64,000 nt of DNA. It comes from Paenibacillus aestuarii. Its GTDB lineage: Bacteria > Bacillota > Bacilli > Paenibacillales > NBRC-103111. The translations under genes and the position numbers were made by a program. The stretch lies in the NCBI RefSeq assembly GCF_027789125.1, contig NZ_JAQFVF010000023.1:1-64000 (forward strand), read 5' to 3'. Positions 7,597 to 15,854 of this stretch are shown piece after piece; the stretch's first letter is position 1; every line of letters begins with the position of its first letter. The notes below the pieces were generated by a model, which saw only the letters and a list, made by a program, of their open reading frames with translations, was not told where the DNA came from and ran no database searches.

Positions 7597-7995
7597 TTAA
7601 AAGTTCAAGCTCACTTGCGCATCAAAGGCAAAATCCAGGAATGTCGCTGCGCCGCCCAGATCGATCCCGTCAATAAAATGTTCCGGCTGCAGTCCCATGA
7701 CGTCTATCGTCATTTGGCAGCCAATGAGGCGCACTCCGGATTCTTTTGCGATTTCCATAAGCTCACCGATCGATGGAACATTCGCTTTCTTGAAGCCTTC
7801 AGCTAAACCTTCGTTGCCAGGCTTCAGTTGAAGCAATTGCTCCGATTGTTTGTGTATAATGGAGAGCCCTTCAAAGGTGAAAAAGATTGCGACTTCGGCA
7901 TCGAGCGCCGCCGCGGCTGTGGCAATATTCAGAACCTTATAAGCGGTCTCCAGACCACCGGAAGATGCAATAAGAGCTACTTTTTTGTTTGCCAT
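7597..7995 (-). CDS. DsrE/DsrF-like sulfur carrier
   Basis: A 132-aa DsrE-family protein, shorter than the one at 5827 because it lacks most of the central insert. It shows KVALIASSGGLETAYKVLNI, AEVAIFFTFEGL and the thiol loop VRLIGCQMTIDVMGL, whose Cys should bind sulfane sulfur. It follows the TusA-rhodanese gene by 34 bp in one operon, so the two carriers probably act together. The ATG is preceded by AAAGGAGACT. Confidence 0.85.
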   Translation of the reverse strand: MANKKVALIASSGGLETAYKVLNIATAAAALDAEVAIFFTFEGLSIIHKQSEQLLQLKPGNEGLAEGFKKANVPSIGELMEIAKESGVRLIGCQMTIDVMGLQPEHFIDGIDLGGAATFLDFAFDAQVSLNF

Positions 7996-8029
7996 GATAT
8001 TCAGTCTCCTTTAATTAAATAAATTTGAT

Positions 8030-8602
8030 TTAATCTATCTCTAGTTCGTGCGTCCACTCAGACATGCCGGGAATTACATTTTTGATTTGGGAAAACCCAT
8101 TTTCAGTCAGAACCTGGCAAACCATATCGCTTCGGTTTCCAGAACGGCACACGACGTAGTATTCCTTATTTGGATCCAGCGACGCAAGCTGCTCTTCTAG
8201 CTGGCCCATGGGGATCGAGATCGCACCCGGGATGCGTCCGAATGCATATTCCGCAGGTTCCCGAACATCGATGATGTTCAGCTTGATTCCTGATGAAATT
8301 TTGGAATAAATCTCTTCATTCGTTGTTGTATGCGGGTGTTTTTTCTCCGCTTTCGTATCGGCAGCTTCGGCTTTGCGAATAAAGTGGCGAAATACGCCAT
8401 CTTCTTCTTTTAAGCCTAAATATTGATGCCCGGTACGACTTGCCCAGCCCTTTAGATCTGCGACTGATCCTTTATCTGTTGCTCGGACTTCCAATACTTC
8501 GCCGGGTTTCATTTCATCGACGGCTTTCTTGGTTCTAACTACTGGCAGTGGACAAGCTAGCCCTTCACATTCCAAAGTGCGATCTACCTGCAATGTTGTC
8601 AT
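8030..8602 (-). CDS. TusA-rhodanese fusion (YrkF-like)
   Basis: A 190-aa two-domain sulfur carrier. Residues 1-75 are TusA-like with CEGLACPLPVVRTKKAV (Cys-Pro motif). After a Lys/Ala/Glu linker, residues about 95-190 are a rhodanese with LNIIDVREPAEYAFG and the active-site loop CRSGNRS. The fusion puts a donor and an acceptor of persulfide in one chain and matches YrkF of B. subtilis. The start at 8602 is chosen from GGGAGG before it; the longer reading to 8659 overlaps the upstream gene without a ribosome-binding site. Confidence 0.85.
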   Translation of the reverse strand: MTTLQVDRTLECEGLACPLPVVRTKKAVDEMKPGEVLEVRATDKGSVADLKGWASRTGHQYLGLKEEDGVFRHFIRKAEAADTKAEKKHPHTTTNEEIYSKISSGIKLNIIDVREPAEYAFGRIPGAISIPMGQLEEQLASLDPNKEYYVVCRSGNRSDMVCQVLTENGFSQIKNVIPGMSEWTHELEID

Positions 8603-8628
8603 GATAAACCTCCCATTTTTTAAAATGC

Positions 8629-8937
8629 TTAGACCCCGTAAACGATATCTCCAGACCACTTCGACATGCCGCCTGGCATGTTGATCACGTTATACCCCAT
8701 CGAAGAAAGGAAAGCGCAGGCTTGACCGCTTCGATTACCGCTGCGGCAGACGACGATAGTTTCCTGCCTCGGATCCATTTCATTTAACGCCCTTGCGATT
8801 TGTCCGAGCGGAATATGCTTGGCTCCCGGGATGTGTCCGGATTCCCATTCTTCAGGCTCGCGAACATCTAGAATTACGACATTCTCTTTTCTTTTCATTC
8901 GCTCCAGAACTTCTTCCGGCAATTGCTCTTTGTACAT
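8629..8937 (-). CDS. Single-domain cytosolic rhodanese
   Basis: A 102-aa thiosulfate sulfurtransferase-like protein consisting of one rhodanese domain: VVILDVREPEEWESGHIPGA and the active-site loop CRSGNRS near residue 65. It has no membrane helix, unlike the rhodanese at 5073. GAAGGAGGAG precedes the ATG. It lies between the persulfide dioxygenase-like gene and the TusA-rhodanese gene in the operon and probably shuttles sulfane sulfur between them. Confidence 0.88.
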   Translation of the reverse strand: MYKEQLPEEVLERMKRKENVVILDVREPEEWESGHIPGAKHIPLGQIARALNEMDPRQETIVVCRSGNRSGQACAFLSSMGYNVINMPGGMSKWSGDIVYGV

Positions 8938-8973
8938 TTTGTTTCTCCTCCTTCTGAAATCTGATAATTTGAT

Positions 8974-10122
8974 TCATGCGTCATGAACCGCGCAGCGATT
9001 CGGTCCAATCTCCATTTCCCGTTGCTCCTCTTCCGATGGAGTGATCTTCCCCATGTTTGTTTGACGAATTTCTTGATAAGCATTCGGCTGCGGTGGCAAA
9101 TTCTCGGTAACCGTTCTGCGGAATGTGGAAGTGTCTTGAATATTCAATCCTGGATTTTCCTTATATAGGTCGCCAAGACGTGCTGATACCTTCCCCCCTT
9201 CACCTAGTTCCGTGAATTTACCGAAATGGGCGGGAAGTACAACAAGTTCTTCAGACAGCTGCTTATAGCGCTCATATAGCGTTGTTCTTAGATCCGTTAC
9301 CCAGTCCTCTGCCTTGCCGGCTAGATCGGGTCGCCCAATAGATTTCACGAACAAAATATCACCGGACAGCAGATACCGATCGTCCACAATTAAGGATGTA
9401 CTCCCAATCGTATGACCTGGTGAGTATACCGGTTGAATCTTGATTTGTGTATTGCCTACCACGATGGATTTGCTTTCCTCGAGCTTTTCATAGTCGAAAA
9501 CCACTTCATCAGCATCTTTTGGCGGCAGCCAGTACGTTCCACCTGATTGTTCGGCTAATTGCCGCCCTCCGGAAATGTGATCAGCATGAAGATGCGTGTC
9601 AATGGTATGCTTGATTTTCAAATTGTTCTTTTGGGCATAATCCACAAAAACATCTGTCATACGAACTGCATCAATAACTGCCGCTTCTCCGTTAGAAATC
9701 ACCATATAAGAGAGGCAACCTTTTCCGATGCGGACAAATTGGACGATTTCACCGCCGCTCTTCAAATCACCTATCTTAACAGGCTCCAAATGCTCACTCC
9801 ACGATTTCATCCCTCCTACCAAATAGGAAACATGTTGCTTCCCTGCTTCAACCAACTGTTCAGCGACGAATTTTGAAGAACCTTCTTTGGCACATACGAC
9901 TAGCACTTCTTGATTGTCCTGAATCAGGTGTAGAACCGCTTCAACTCCGTCAATCAAATCAAAATACGGTTTGTTGATGACCTTTACCTGATTGCCTTCG
10001 ATTTTCCAATCGTTAAAGTCACTCTCATTACGCACATCCAAGATAAAAAGCGGCTCGTGATTCAGCACTTTTTTTGTCAGCTGCGCCGCGGTCATTCCTT
10101 GAAGTTGAACTTGATTTGTCAA
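8974..10122 (-). CDS. Rhodanese-MBL persulfide dioxygenase-like protein (YrkH-like)
   Basis: A 382-aa fusion. Residues about 10-112 are a rhodanese domain ([12 protein letters not shown], candidate Cys77 in VVCAKEGSS). Residues about 120-330 are a metallo-beta-lactamase domain of the ETHE1/persulfide dioxygenase type: THLHADH at 176-182, SPGHTIGS near 235, SGDILF near 253 and LPAHF. These enzymes oxidise low-molecular-weight persulfides to sulfite with O2 and one Fe(II). Here the rhodanese is N-terminal, the reverse of the Burkholderia PRF order and unlike S. aureus CstB; B. subtilis YrkH has the same order. It follows tauE by 13 bp. Confidence 0.87.
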   Translation of the reverse strand: MTNQVQLQGMTAAQLTKKVLNHEPLFILDVRNESDFNDWKIEGNQVKVINKPYFDLIDGVEAVLHLIQDNQEVLVVCAKEGSSKFVAEQLVEAGKQHVSYLVGGMKSWSEHLEPVKIGDLKSGGEIVQFVRIGKGCLSYMVISNGEAAVIDAVRMTDVFVDYAQKNNLKIKHTIDTHLHADHISGGRQLAEQSGGTYWLPPKDADEVVFDYEKLEESKSIVVGNTQIKIQPVYSPGHTIGSTSLIVDDRYLLSGDILFVKSIGRPDLAGKAEDWVTDLRTTLYERYKQLSEELVVLPAHFGKFTELGEGGKVSARLGDLYKENPGLNIQDTSTFRRTVTENLPPQPNAYQEIRQTNMGKITPSEEEQREMEIGPNRCAVHDA

Positions 10123-10135
10123 TTTGATTGCCCCC

Positions 10136-10915
10136 TTAGAATAGAATCGACATCCATATTTTGATTACAGTAGCGGTGATTAGCACTGCCAAAATCCATT
10201 GAAGAATTTTCGTATTCATTTTTTTGCTTAGCTTTGCTCCTAGTGGAGATGCAATTAAACTTGCTGCCACAAGGGCAACCGACGGAATCAGCAGCATATG
10301 CCCGCCCATCAACTTACCTGCCGTCGAACCGATAGAGGAAATAAATGTAATAGCCAGTGACGATGCAATCGCAATTCTAGTCGGTATCTTCAAAACAACG
10401 AGCATGACCGGTACGGTGATAAAAGCACCGGCGGCGCCGACAATTCCCGATACCGCACCGATGATTAAAGCGAGAATAACGGCCAATGGTTTGTTGAATG
10501 TAACCTGACTGACATCTTGACCTTCCAGTCCCTTCTTGGGCAAAAACATCATGACAGCTGCAATGAGTGCGAGAACCGCATATACCATATTGATCGCTGA
10601 GCTTGGAAGCGAATTGGATATAAAGCTACCCAAAAAACTGCCAGCAATGATGGAAATGCCCATATAGAGAACAAGTTGCTTATGAAGAAGTCCTCCCTTG
10701 CGAAAAACCAACATTCCCATCATTGTCGCAAAAAAAACCTGAACCGCACTAATCGCTGAAACTTCCTGGGCTGAAAAGGCTGCAAAGCCGAGAAGCGGCG
10801 GGATAAACAAGAGCATCGGATAGTTAATAATCGACCCACCGATTCCCACCATCCCCGAGATAAATGAACCCAGGAAGCCGATCGCGAAAATGGTCAAAAT
10901 CCATGCCAATTCCAT
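10136..10915 (-). CDS. TauE/SafE-family sulfur-anion exporter (YrkJ-like)
   Basis: A 259-aa protein with about eight transmembrane helices in two repeats. Each repeat starts with the family glycine motif ([39 protein letters not shown]). TauE/SafE members export sulfite, sulfoacetate or related anions. As first gene of the sulfur operon it probably removes the sulfite made by the dioxygenase. AGGAGG precedes the ATG. A CstR-type operator lies 57 bp upstream. Confidence 0.87.
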   Translation of the reverse strand: MELAWILTIFAIGFLGSFISGMVGIGGSIINYPMLLFIPPLLGFAAFSAQEVSAISAVQVFFATMMGMLVFRKGGLLHKQLVLYMGISIIAGSFLGSFISNSLPSSAINMVYAVLALIAAVMMFLPKKGLEGQDVSQVTFNKPLAVILALIIGAVSGIVGAAGAFITVPVMLVVLKIPTRIAIASSLAITFISSIGSTAGKLMGGHMLLIPSVALVAASLIASPLGAKLSKKMNTKILQWILAVLITATVIKIWMSILF

Positions 10916-10971
10916 TTACCTCCTGCCTTTCTAATATCAATATTTTTATCATGCTATAAACCACATCAATA

Positions 10972-10987
10972 ATACCCTATGGGGTAT
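10972..10987. promoter_or_regulatory. Perfect CstR-type operator before tauE
   Basis: ATACCC-TATG-GGGTAT is an exact 6-4-6 palindrome upstream of the six-gene sulfur operon. Confidence 0.7.
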
Positions 10988-11282
10988 ATTTTAGACCAAA
11001 AAAAATTTCCATTTTCATTGTGCAGATATCTTTTAATTTCTGGGTATACTTCGAAGTATTATTAGTAATACTTCTTTTGAGATTTTTCAACAGTCCCATG
11101 CTAAATTATTATTATTAAAATTAATAGCCGATACCGCCTCCTTTTAATGTACACATACAAAGTCATTAATATACCCATACCCGTTGGGGTATAAACATAC
11201 TATAAACATTTCGTATCTGTTCGTCAAGGTTCCTGTGGCATAAAAAATAAAGATTACACAATTCCAAATGGTGAATCGGGTG
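10988..11282. other. Intergenic region with a further operator, no gene
   Basis: Contains an extra operator (listed separately) and TACTTCGAAGTATTATTAG, a second inverted repeat near 11048. AAGGAGGCGG occurs on the minus strand near 11136 without a usable start after it, suggesting that a gene here was lost. Confidence 0.35.
11177..11192. promoter_or_regulatory. Perfect CstR-type operator without an obvious target
   Basis: ATACCC-GTTG-GGGTAT is an exact 6-4-6 palindrome preceded by another ATACCC half-site (11171-11176). The nearest genes are tauE, more than 260 bp away on the minus strand, and an RsfA-like relic on the plus strand. Confidence 0.6.
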
Positions 11283-11423
11283 ATGAGTTATATGACAATT
11301 AAGACAAGAGAAGATATTTGGCAGGTGAATGACGATCTCATTTTGGCTGAGACTGTAATAAGTCATGTTAGAAACGGGAGCACTCAATTAGCGGCGTTTG
11401 AAGATGGTGGCACTTCAAATTAA
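11283..11423 (+). pseudogene. N-terminal relic of an RsfA-like prespore regulator
   Basis: A 46-codon reading encodes [20 protein letters not shown] then [16 protein letters not shown]. This is the Myb-like start of RsfA-type sporulation regulators (pattern W-x3-DD-x-LLAE-x-VL-x-HIR-x-G-x-TQL-x-AF). It stops where the second recognition helix should begin; the next bases read [11 protein letters not shown] in another frame, compatible with a shifted continuation. The rest of the gene is missing. Confidence 0.5.
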
Positions 11424-11496
11424 CTGTCAGTTACTTCAATGGCCATCCTCCGCGAAAGTTCTGAAACTGTAACAGAGCAGTCAAATACCTCATATC

Positions 11497-11745
11497 ATGA
11501 CATCAAGCCACAAAAACGATAATGCAAGGATGAGATGCATGTTGGTAAGCAAATGGCGGCAGCCTGAAGCCGTTGGAAATGTGGGATCTGTTTGGCCGCC
11601 CGGGTTTACCGGTGTGAAGATCTACGGGAGTCTTCCTTCGGGAGTACACTTCTACGGACCTGTACACAGTTACCACCATCTTCCGTATTATTTTAATGCA
11701 CCAATGTACCTGGGCTTTCCTAGCGTCGGCAATTATTATTATTAA
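11497..11745 (+). CDS. Small Gly/Tyr/Pro-rich protein, unknown
   Basis: Open frame of up to 82 aa; later starts at 11530 or 11536 are possible. The C-terminal two thirds are rich in Gly, Tyr, Pro and His (WPPGFTGVKIYGSLPSGVHF, ending NYYY), a composition seen in spore-coat or surface proteins. No family was recognised and no strong ribosome-binding site was seen. It follows the RsfA-like relic. Confidence 0.4.
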   Translation: MTSSHKNDNARMRCMLVSKWRQPEAVGNVGSVWPPGFTGVKIYGSLPSGVHFYGPVHSYHHLPYYFNAPMYLGFPSVGNYYY

Positions 11746-12445
11746 TAAAATAACACTGCCTGTACAGAAATCGTTAGTGATTCATGAAGGAAGCACTACC
11801 AAACAAATGCTATCCTGTTAATCAATTGTCGGTATCCGTGATGCGGGTTTTTCCAGGCGGGATTTTATTTTGTGTACGCTTACATCCCGTTGCTGTTTAT
11901 TCTCTACTTGATCCGCGGCAAAAGAAAAGCGAAGCTGAATGTGGCTTAATTCAGCTTCGCTTTATGTCTCTTGTTTAGGGATGATTTCAATCAGCTGCAG
12001 CAAATCCTACAGGTTCCTACTTAAATCCTTAAAAAGACAGCAACACCAATAGGCGGTTATTCCCGTTATTTCACAATTACATAACAATCTCAAGCCCCTG
12101 GCCGACAGGCTGAACCGTCTCCAGAACGCGCTGGGTTATTTCATTCCCATCAAAGAATCAATTACCTAAGCGGACAACTCTTGTCCAGCCAAGCACCCGA
12201 ACACATGGATCCAATCAATTGCCGATCCGGTGTTTGTTGTTTTTACAGTTTATACTTCGAGACGGCCGTCTCCAAACCTACGTTTCTTTGCTTTAAAGCA
12301 AATCAATAGAATGAACAACGGTCGTCTGAAAACAGATGCCGTTTTCAGCTCGATTATGTAATAACCTACACCATAAGCAACACCAACCCTTATCTTGAGC
12401 TTCAAGCTGAACACCCGCATTCTATCATGACTCCTTCCGAAAGTG
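11746..12445. other. Gene-poor stretch with two coding remnants
   Basis: Two plus-strand readings look like the ends of lost genes. One at 11842-11949 is a hydrophobic tail (FVYAYIPLLFILYLIRGKRK) with a strong terminator on its stop codon. One at 12059-12169 (LKPLADRLNRLQNALGYFIP) lacks a start. No intact gene is visible. Confidence 0.4.
11925..11963 (+). terminator. Strong terminator after a lost membrane-protein gene
   Basis: A 15-bp perfect stem, AAAGCGAAGCTGAAT against ATTCAGCTTCGCTTT, has a loop containing the stop codon of the relic reading. Confidence 0.75.
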
Positions 12446-13117
12446 TTACAATGCACCGATTGCATGTGCAGCAAGTACGGCTACGATGATAAGAGAAATC
12501 GAGGATTGTGTGTTCATTAGAAGTTTTGCTCGCCTAGACAAGACCAGTGTATCTGTTGGTCCTAATGCTGCACTCGTATTAAATGCTAGGAATAAATAAT
12601 CCAATAATGTGGGTTTCCAATTCGCCCACAAATCTGATTCGAACATCATTTGAGGGTAAAGAAAGTCAATTGGTTGTGTCTTGCTCACATGTCTTAAATA
12701 AGGTCCGCCTTGATCAATCTCCCAATACCATGCCCCAAATACAGAGACATTGGTTACCCATAAAATGGCTGCATCCATCAGCAAATTCATCGCACTTTCA
12801 TTGGTATGTGTAAATAAGCCATAAACTAAAAAACCTACACTGCTTATCAATCCAATCGTAACCATACCGGTTATAATTAACGCAATAACACGAGTCATTT
12901 TTTGATGAGATTTTTTAATAGAAATCAACATCGGAATCAATAAAACCAATGTGATCACAGGTATAAGCCAACTTGGACCGATTGTAATTCTTTCTGAAAG
13001 TACGCTGAGAAGTCCCCCAATGATAAAAATTGCAATGAAGAACGACCATCGCGGCACATTTCCAACATATTGTTGCGATTGGTTTACGTTGGAGCCTAAA
13101 TCATTATGATCTTCCAC
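12446..13117 (-). CDS. DUF1345-like membrane protein
   Basis: A 223-aa protein with six likely transmembrane segments. The C-terminal half resembles DUF1345 proteins: AWYWEIDQGGP, then DFLYPQM and the final FNTSAALGPTDTLVLSRRAK and a last helix. Function is unknown; the segment before the last helix recalls pore-loop regions of small channels. The start is a GTG at 13117 with GGAGGG seven bases upstream. It is monocistronic. Confidence 0.65.
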   Translation of the reverse strand: MEDHNDLGSNVNQSQQYVGNVPRWSFFIAIFIIGGLLSVLSERITIGPSWLIPVITLVLLIPMLISIKKSHQKMTRVIALIITGMVTIGLISSVGFLVYGLFTHTNESAMNLLMDAAILWVTNVSVFGAWYWEIDQGGPYLRHVSKTQPIDFLYPQMMFESDLWANWKPTLLDYLFLAFNTSAALGPTDTLVLSRRAKLLMNTQSSISLIIVAVLAAHAIGAL

Positions 13118-13637
13118 TTAACATCCCTCCTCATAACCGATCTGTTTATTATTTCCCAAAAACAAGATTTTCCACAATAAATAACCGTTTAAAGCCCTTT
13201 TGCTGGCAGTAAACGGTCAATTAGAATCACAATTTGAGTGCGAAGCACAATAGCTGAGTGATAAACCTACTCGTCCCGCTTCCTATATATTCCACATAAA
13301 AATCGCCTGGAGCCGCTATCATGCGGCGATGCCCCAGCATCTTCTGCCATTGATTTAATAACACTAGTTATAATGGGAGTAATCATATGGGTAAAAACAA
13401 TGCTCAAGAAAACCCAAGATGAATTTATTTTTTATAGCCCCCAAAGAGTAGTTATTGCGAATTTGAGAATCGTTTTAGGCTTATATAATATCTAACATTA
13501 ATCTACACATCCTTTGTCATAAGGTATTTACTGATAGACATACATATTATCATTGGAATTCCATCAGTTTTGTCCTGGTTGAGGTAGGTCCCAAAAAGTG
13601 ATTTCTGATTTTTTAATAGAAAGGAATTTACAATCAT
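13118..13637. other. Intergenic region
   Basis: Divergent promoter region for the two membrane-protein genes. It contains an imperfect inverted repeat, ACCGTTTA ... TAAACGGT (about 13184-13217). No gene was recognised. Confidence 0.35.
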
Positions 13638-14399
13638 ATGAACAGTTACGTTATAATTGCAAGTTTTCTCGGCACTACTGTTGAGTTTGTCGAGGCTTTA
13701 ACTATCGTGCTAGCTGTTGGAGTCGTCAGGGGCTGGAAGAGCTCATTATCAGGAATGGTAGTTGCTGTCGCGCTTTTGGTTGCTTTAGTTGCGTTGTTTG
13801 GCTTGCCATTAATGCAAGTAGTAAGGTTGGAAGCCTTTCAACTGGTTATCGGGATTCTTATGCTGCTCTTCGGCATGCGTTGGCTCCGCAAAGCAATTCT
13901 GCGATATTCCGGATTAAAAGCACTGCATCTTGAAGATAAAGCTTATCAAGAAGAGTTGGAACGGCAGAGTAGCAGTAACGTCTCGGCGGGCCAAATGGAT
14001 TGGTTCGGTTTTGCCACTTCTTTTAATATTGTGCTTTTGGAAGGCATAGAGGCCGTTTTTATCGTGATTACCTTCGGTTTAGCGGCGAACTCCCTCTCTT
14101 CAGCCATAGCGGGCAGCTTGATTGGGTTGCTAGTCGTTGTAATCGCAGGCGTTCTACTGCGTAAGCCGTTAGCTATGATCCCTGAAAATACCATGAAATT
14201 CATTGTTGGTCTTATGTTGAGTGGATTTGGAATTTTCTGGGTTGGTGAGGGTATTGGCGTTAATTGGTGGCATGCGGATGTATCCATCTTGGTCATCACT
14301 TTGGTGCTGCTTGTTATTTCCTTCCTATCTGTTAACTTTTTGTCCCGCAAACACAAAGGAAAACATATTTCTAAGAAAGCGATAGGTGAACGTGCATGA
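13638..14399 (+). CDS. COG4280-like membrane protein with paired acidic motifs
   Basis: A 253-aa protein with about seven helices arranged as two related halves. The first helix carries TTVEFVEALTIVLAVGVV and the fifth LLEGIEAVFIVITF. Acidic E-x2-E motifs inside helices resemble those of the FTR1, TerC and GDT1 metal transporters, so cation transport is plausible but unproven. A charged loop (KAYQEELERQSSS) joins the halves. AAAGGAATT lies before the ATG. The next gene overlaps it by four bases (ATGA). Confidence 0.65.
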   Translation: MNSYVIIASFLGTTVEFVEALTIVLAVGVVRGWKSSLSGMVVAVALLVALVALFGLPLMQVVRLEAFQLVIGILMLLFGMRWLRKAILRYSGLKALHLEDKAYQEELERQSSSNVSAGQMDWFGFATSFNIVLLEGIEAVFIVITFGLAANSLSSAIAGSLIGLLVVVIAGVLLRKPLAMIPENTMKFIVGLMLSGFGIFWVGEGIGVNWWHADVSILVITLVLLVISFLSVNFLSRKHKGKHISKKAIGERA

Positions 14400-14608
14400 A
14401 GGCAGCACTCCAAATGGTAATTGGTCTTATTTTCGATGATTGGTGGCTAGGCATTGGTTTATTGGTATCGATTGCTCTTTCTTACTTTGCCATCAGAAAT
14501 GGAATGAACCTTCAATATGCGGGATGGATGCTCTTGCTTCTCATCGTAGCTACCTTACTTCTCAGTTTGATCATGGAATTTCGAAAGAAATCGAAGTCAT
14601 TATCCTAA
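14396..14608 (+). CDS. Small membrane partner of the COG4280-like protein
   Basis: A 70-aa protein with two hydrophobic helices (GIGLLVSIALSYFAI and AGWMLLLLIVATLLLSLIM) separated by RNGMNLQYA and ending in a basic tail. It starts inside the previous gene (ATGA overlap), so it is translationally coupled and probably forms a complex with it. No family was recognised. Confidence 0.6.
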   Translation: MKAALQMVIGLIFDDWWLGIGLLVSIALSYFAIRNGMNLQYAGWMLLLLIVATLLLSLIMEFRKKSKSLS

Positions 14609-14668
14609 TTAAGAACGCCTCTTTTAGGGGAATAATGCTTCGCAGTCAAACCAAATAAGATTAAAAAC

Positions 14669-14703
14669 GGAAAGAGCCCCGGTAAGAGCTCTTTTCCATT
14701 TTT
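14669..14703. terminator. Bidirectional terminator
   Basis: GGAAAGAGC pairs with GCTCTTTTCC and is flanked by A and T runs. It separates the plus-strand membrane genes from the minus-strand ABC operon. Confidence 0.7.
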
Positions 14704-14707
14704 AACC

Positions 14708-15820
14708 TTATTTGGCATTCAACGCTTTATCAACGAATTCAGTTGTATACGTTTGATCGAGCTTAATGCCAGCATCCTTCAGTTTAGGATTAAATGCACT
14801 GAGTACCTCAAGCACTTTTTCAGGAGCGTCGGAAGGCATTTTTCCGTCCGGTGTAAACATCGGTAAAGTGCCTTTCAATGCAGTCAAATACATGTCCTTA
14901 TCGCCTGCATAATATTCTTTCGGCAGTTTATCGGCGATTTCCTCAGGCGTATGCGTATTAATCCATTTCATTGTCTTTACAAAGGCATTCGCCAAATGCT
15001 GCGTAACATCAGGATGAGCTTTTACGTATGAAGCTTGCATGTATAGTGAAGTAGCCGGATAGTTACCGCCTAACGCTTGCTTCGTCCCCTCCACCGTGTT
15101 CATATCGACGAGAACGGAGGCAATATTTTTGGAGACGAGCAGGGATACCGTCGGTTCAGTCGTTACAGCCAAGTCAATTTTCCCCTGCTGCATTGCTGCA
15201 ATTAAGGTTTGCCCTGCCCCAACAGGTACCGGTGTATAATCTTTGGTTGTATTCCCGCCTTTAGTTACCAGGTAGTTTGCAAGGAAGTTCGTTGAAGAAC
15301 CGAGCCCGGTAACCCCGATCGTATGACCTTTTAAATCAGCCAGGCCTTTGATTTGATCTTTTAATTTATTGGATACCATAAGCCGCTCTCCTGGAATCCC
15401 TGCCATTTGTACGACGGATTCAAGAATCTTTCCTTTGGATTGCATGTCGATCGTATGGTCATAGAATCCGCCTACCCCTTGCACTTCTCCGGCAATCAGA
15501 GATTCCTCCGCAGATTGTCCAGCGGCTTCATTCACTAATTCTACAGTAAGTCCCTCATCTTTGAAATAACCCAAACTTTCCGTGAGTTTATACGGCAGAT
15601 AGATAACCTTTTCCAAGCCTCCGACCATGATCGTTACTTTCGGCATTGGAGCTGCTGCCGGTGTGGACGCACTCGTTTCAGCGGGTTTGGCCGAATCCGC
15701 AGGCTTAACAGGTTCTTTACTTGGCGCAGCAGCCTGCTGAGCAGCCCCACATCCTGTTGCAATCATGGCTAGAATAGCGACGCTGGACATCCCAACTACA
15801 ATCTTTTGGCTTTTTCTCAT
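14708..15820 (-). CDS. NitT/TauT-type ABC substrate-binding lipoprotein
   Basis: A 370-aa lipoprotein with a signal peptide and lipobox IATGC (Cys24), then a Pro/Ala/Ser-rich linker and a periplasmic-binding fold of the SsuA/TauA/NrtA class. Visible blocks are IYLPYKLTESLGYFKDEGL, GVGGFYDHTIDMQSKGK, HTIGVTGLGSSTNFLANYLV and LAVTTEPTVSLLV. The class binds sulfonates, nitrate, pyrimidine precursors or aromatic acids; the ligand cannot be told here. It is the last gene of an ATPase-permease-binding protein operon. Confidence 0.85.
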   Translation of the reverse strand: MRKSQKIVVGMSSVAILAMIATGCGAAQQAAAPSKEPVKPADSAKPAETSASTPAAAPMPKVTIMVGGLEKVIYLPYKLTESLGYFKDEGLTVELVNEAAGQSAEESLIAGEVQGVGGFYDHTIDMQSKGKILESVVQMAGIPGERLMVSNKLKDQIKGLADLKGHTIGVTGLGSSTNFLANYLVTKGGNTTKDYTPVPVGAGQTLIAAMQQGKIDLAVTTEPTVSLLVSKNIASVLVDMNTVEGTKQALGGNYPATSLYMQASYVKAHPDVTQHLANAFVKTMKWINTHTPEEIADKLPKEYYAGDKDMYLTALKGTLPMFTPDGKMPSDAPEKVLEVLSAFNPKLKDAGIKLDQTYTTEFVDKALNAK

Positions 15821-15854
15821 CGTTCTTACCCCTTTTCATATGAGATTTTATTAT

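Noticed and set aside
8603-8659. N-terminal extension of the TusA-rhodanese protein
   Set aside because: It overlaps the upstream rhodanese gene and lacks a ribosome-binding site; GGGAGG fits 8602.
11166-11387. 73-aa minus-strand open frame over the orphan operator
   Set aside because: It spans the operator and the RsfA-like relic and has no start signals or recognisable product.
11784-11978. 64-aa plus-strand open frame
   Set aside because: Another frame of the same bases reads as a membrane-protein tail ending in a strong terminator, so this frame is a shadow.
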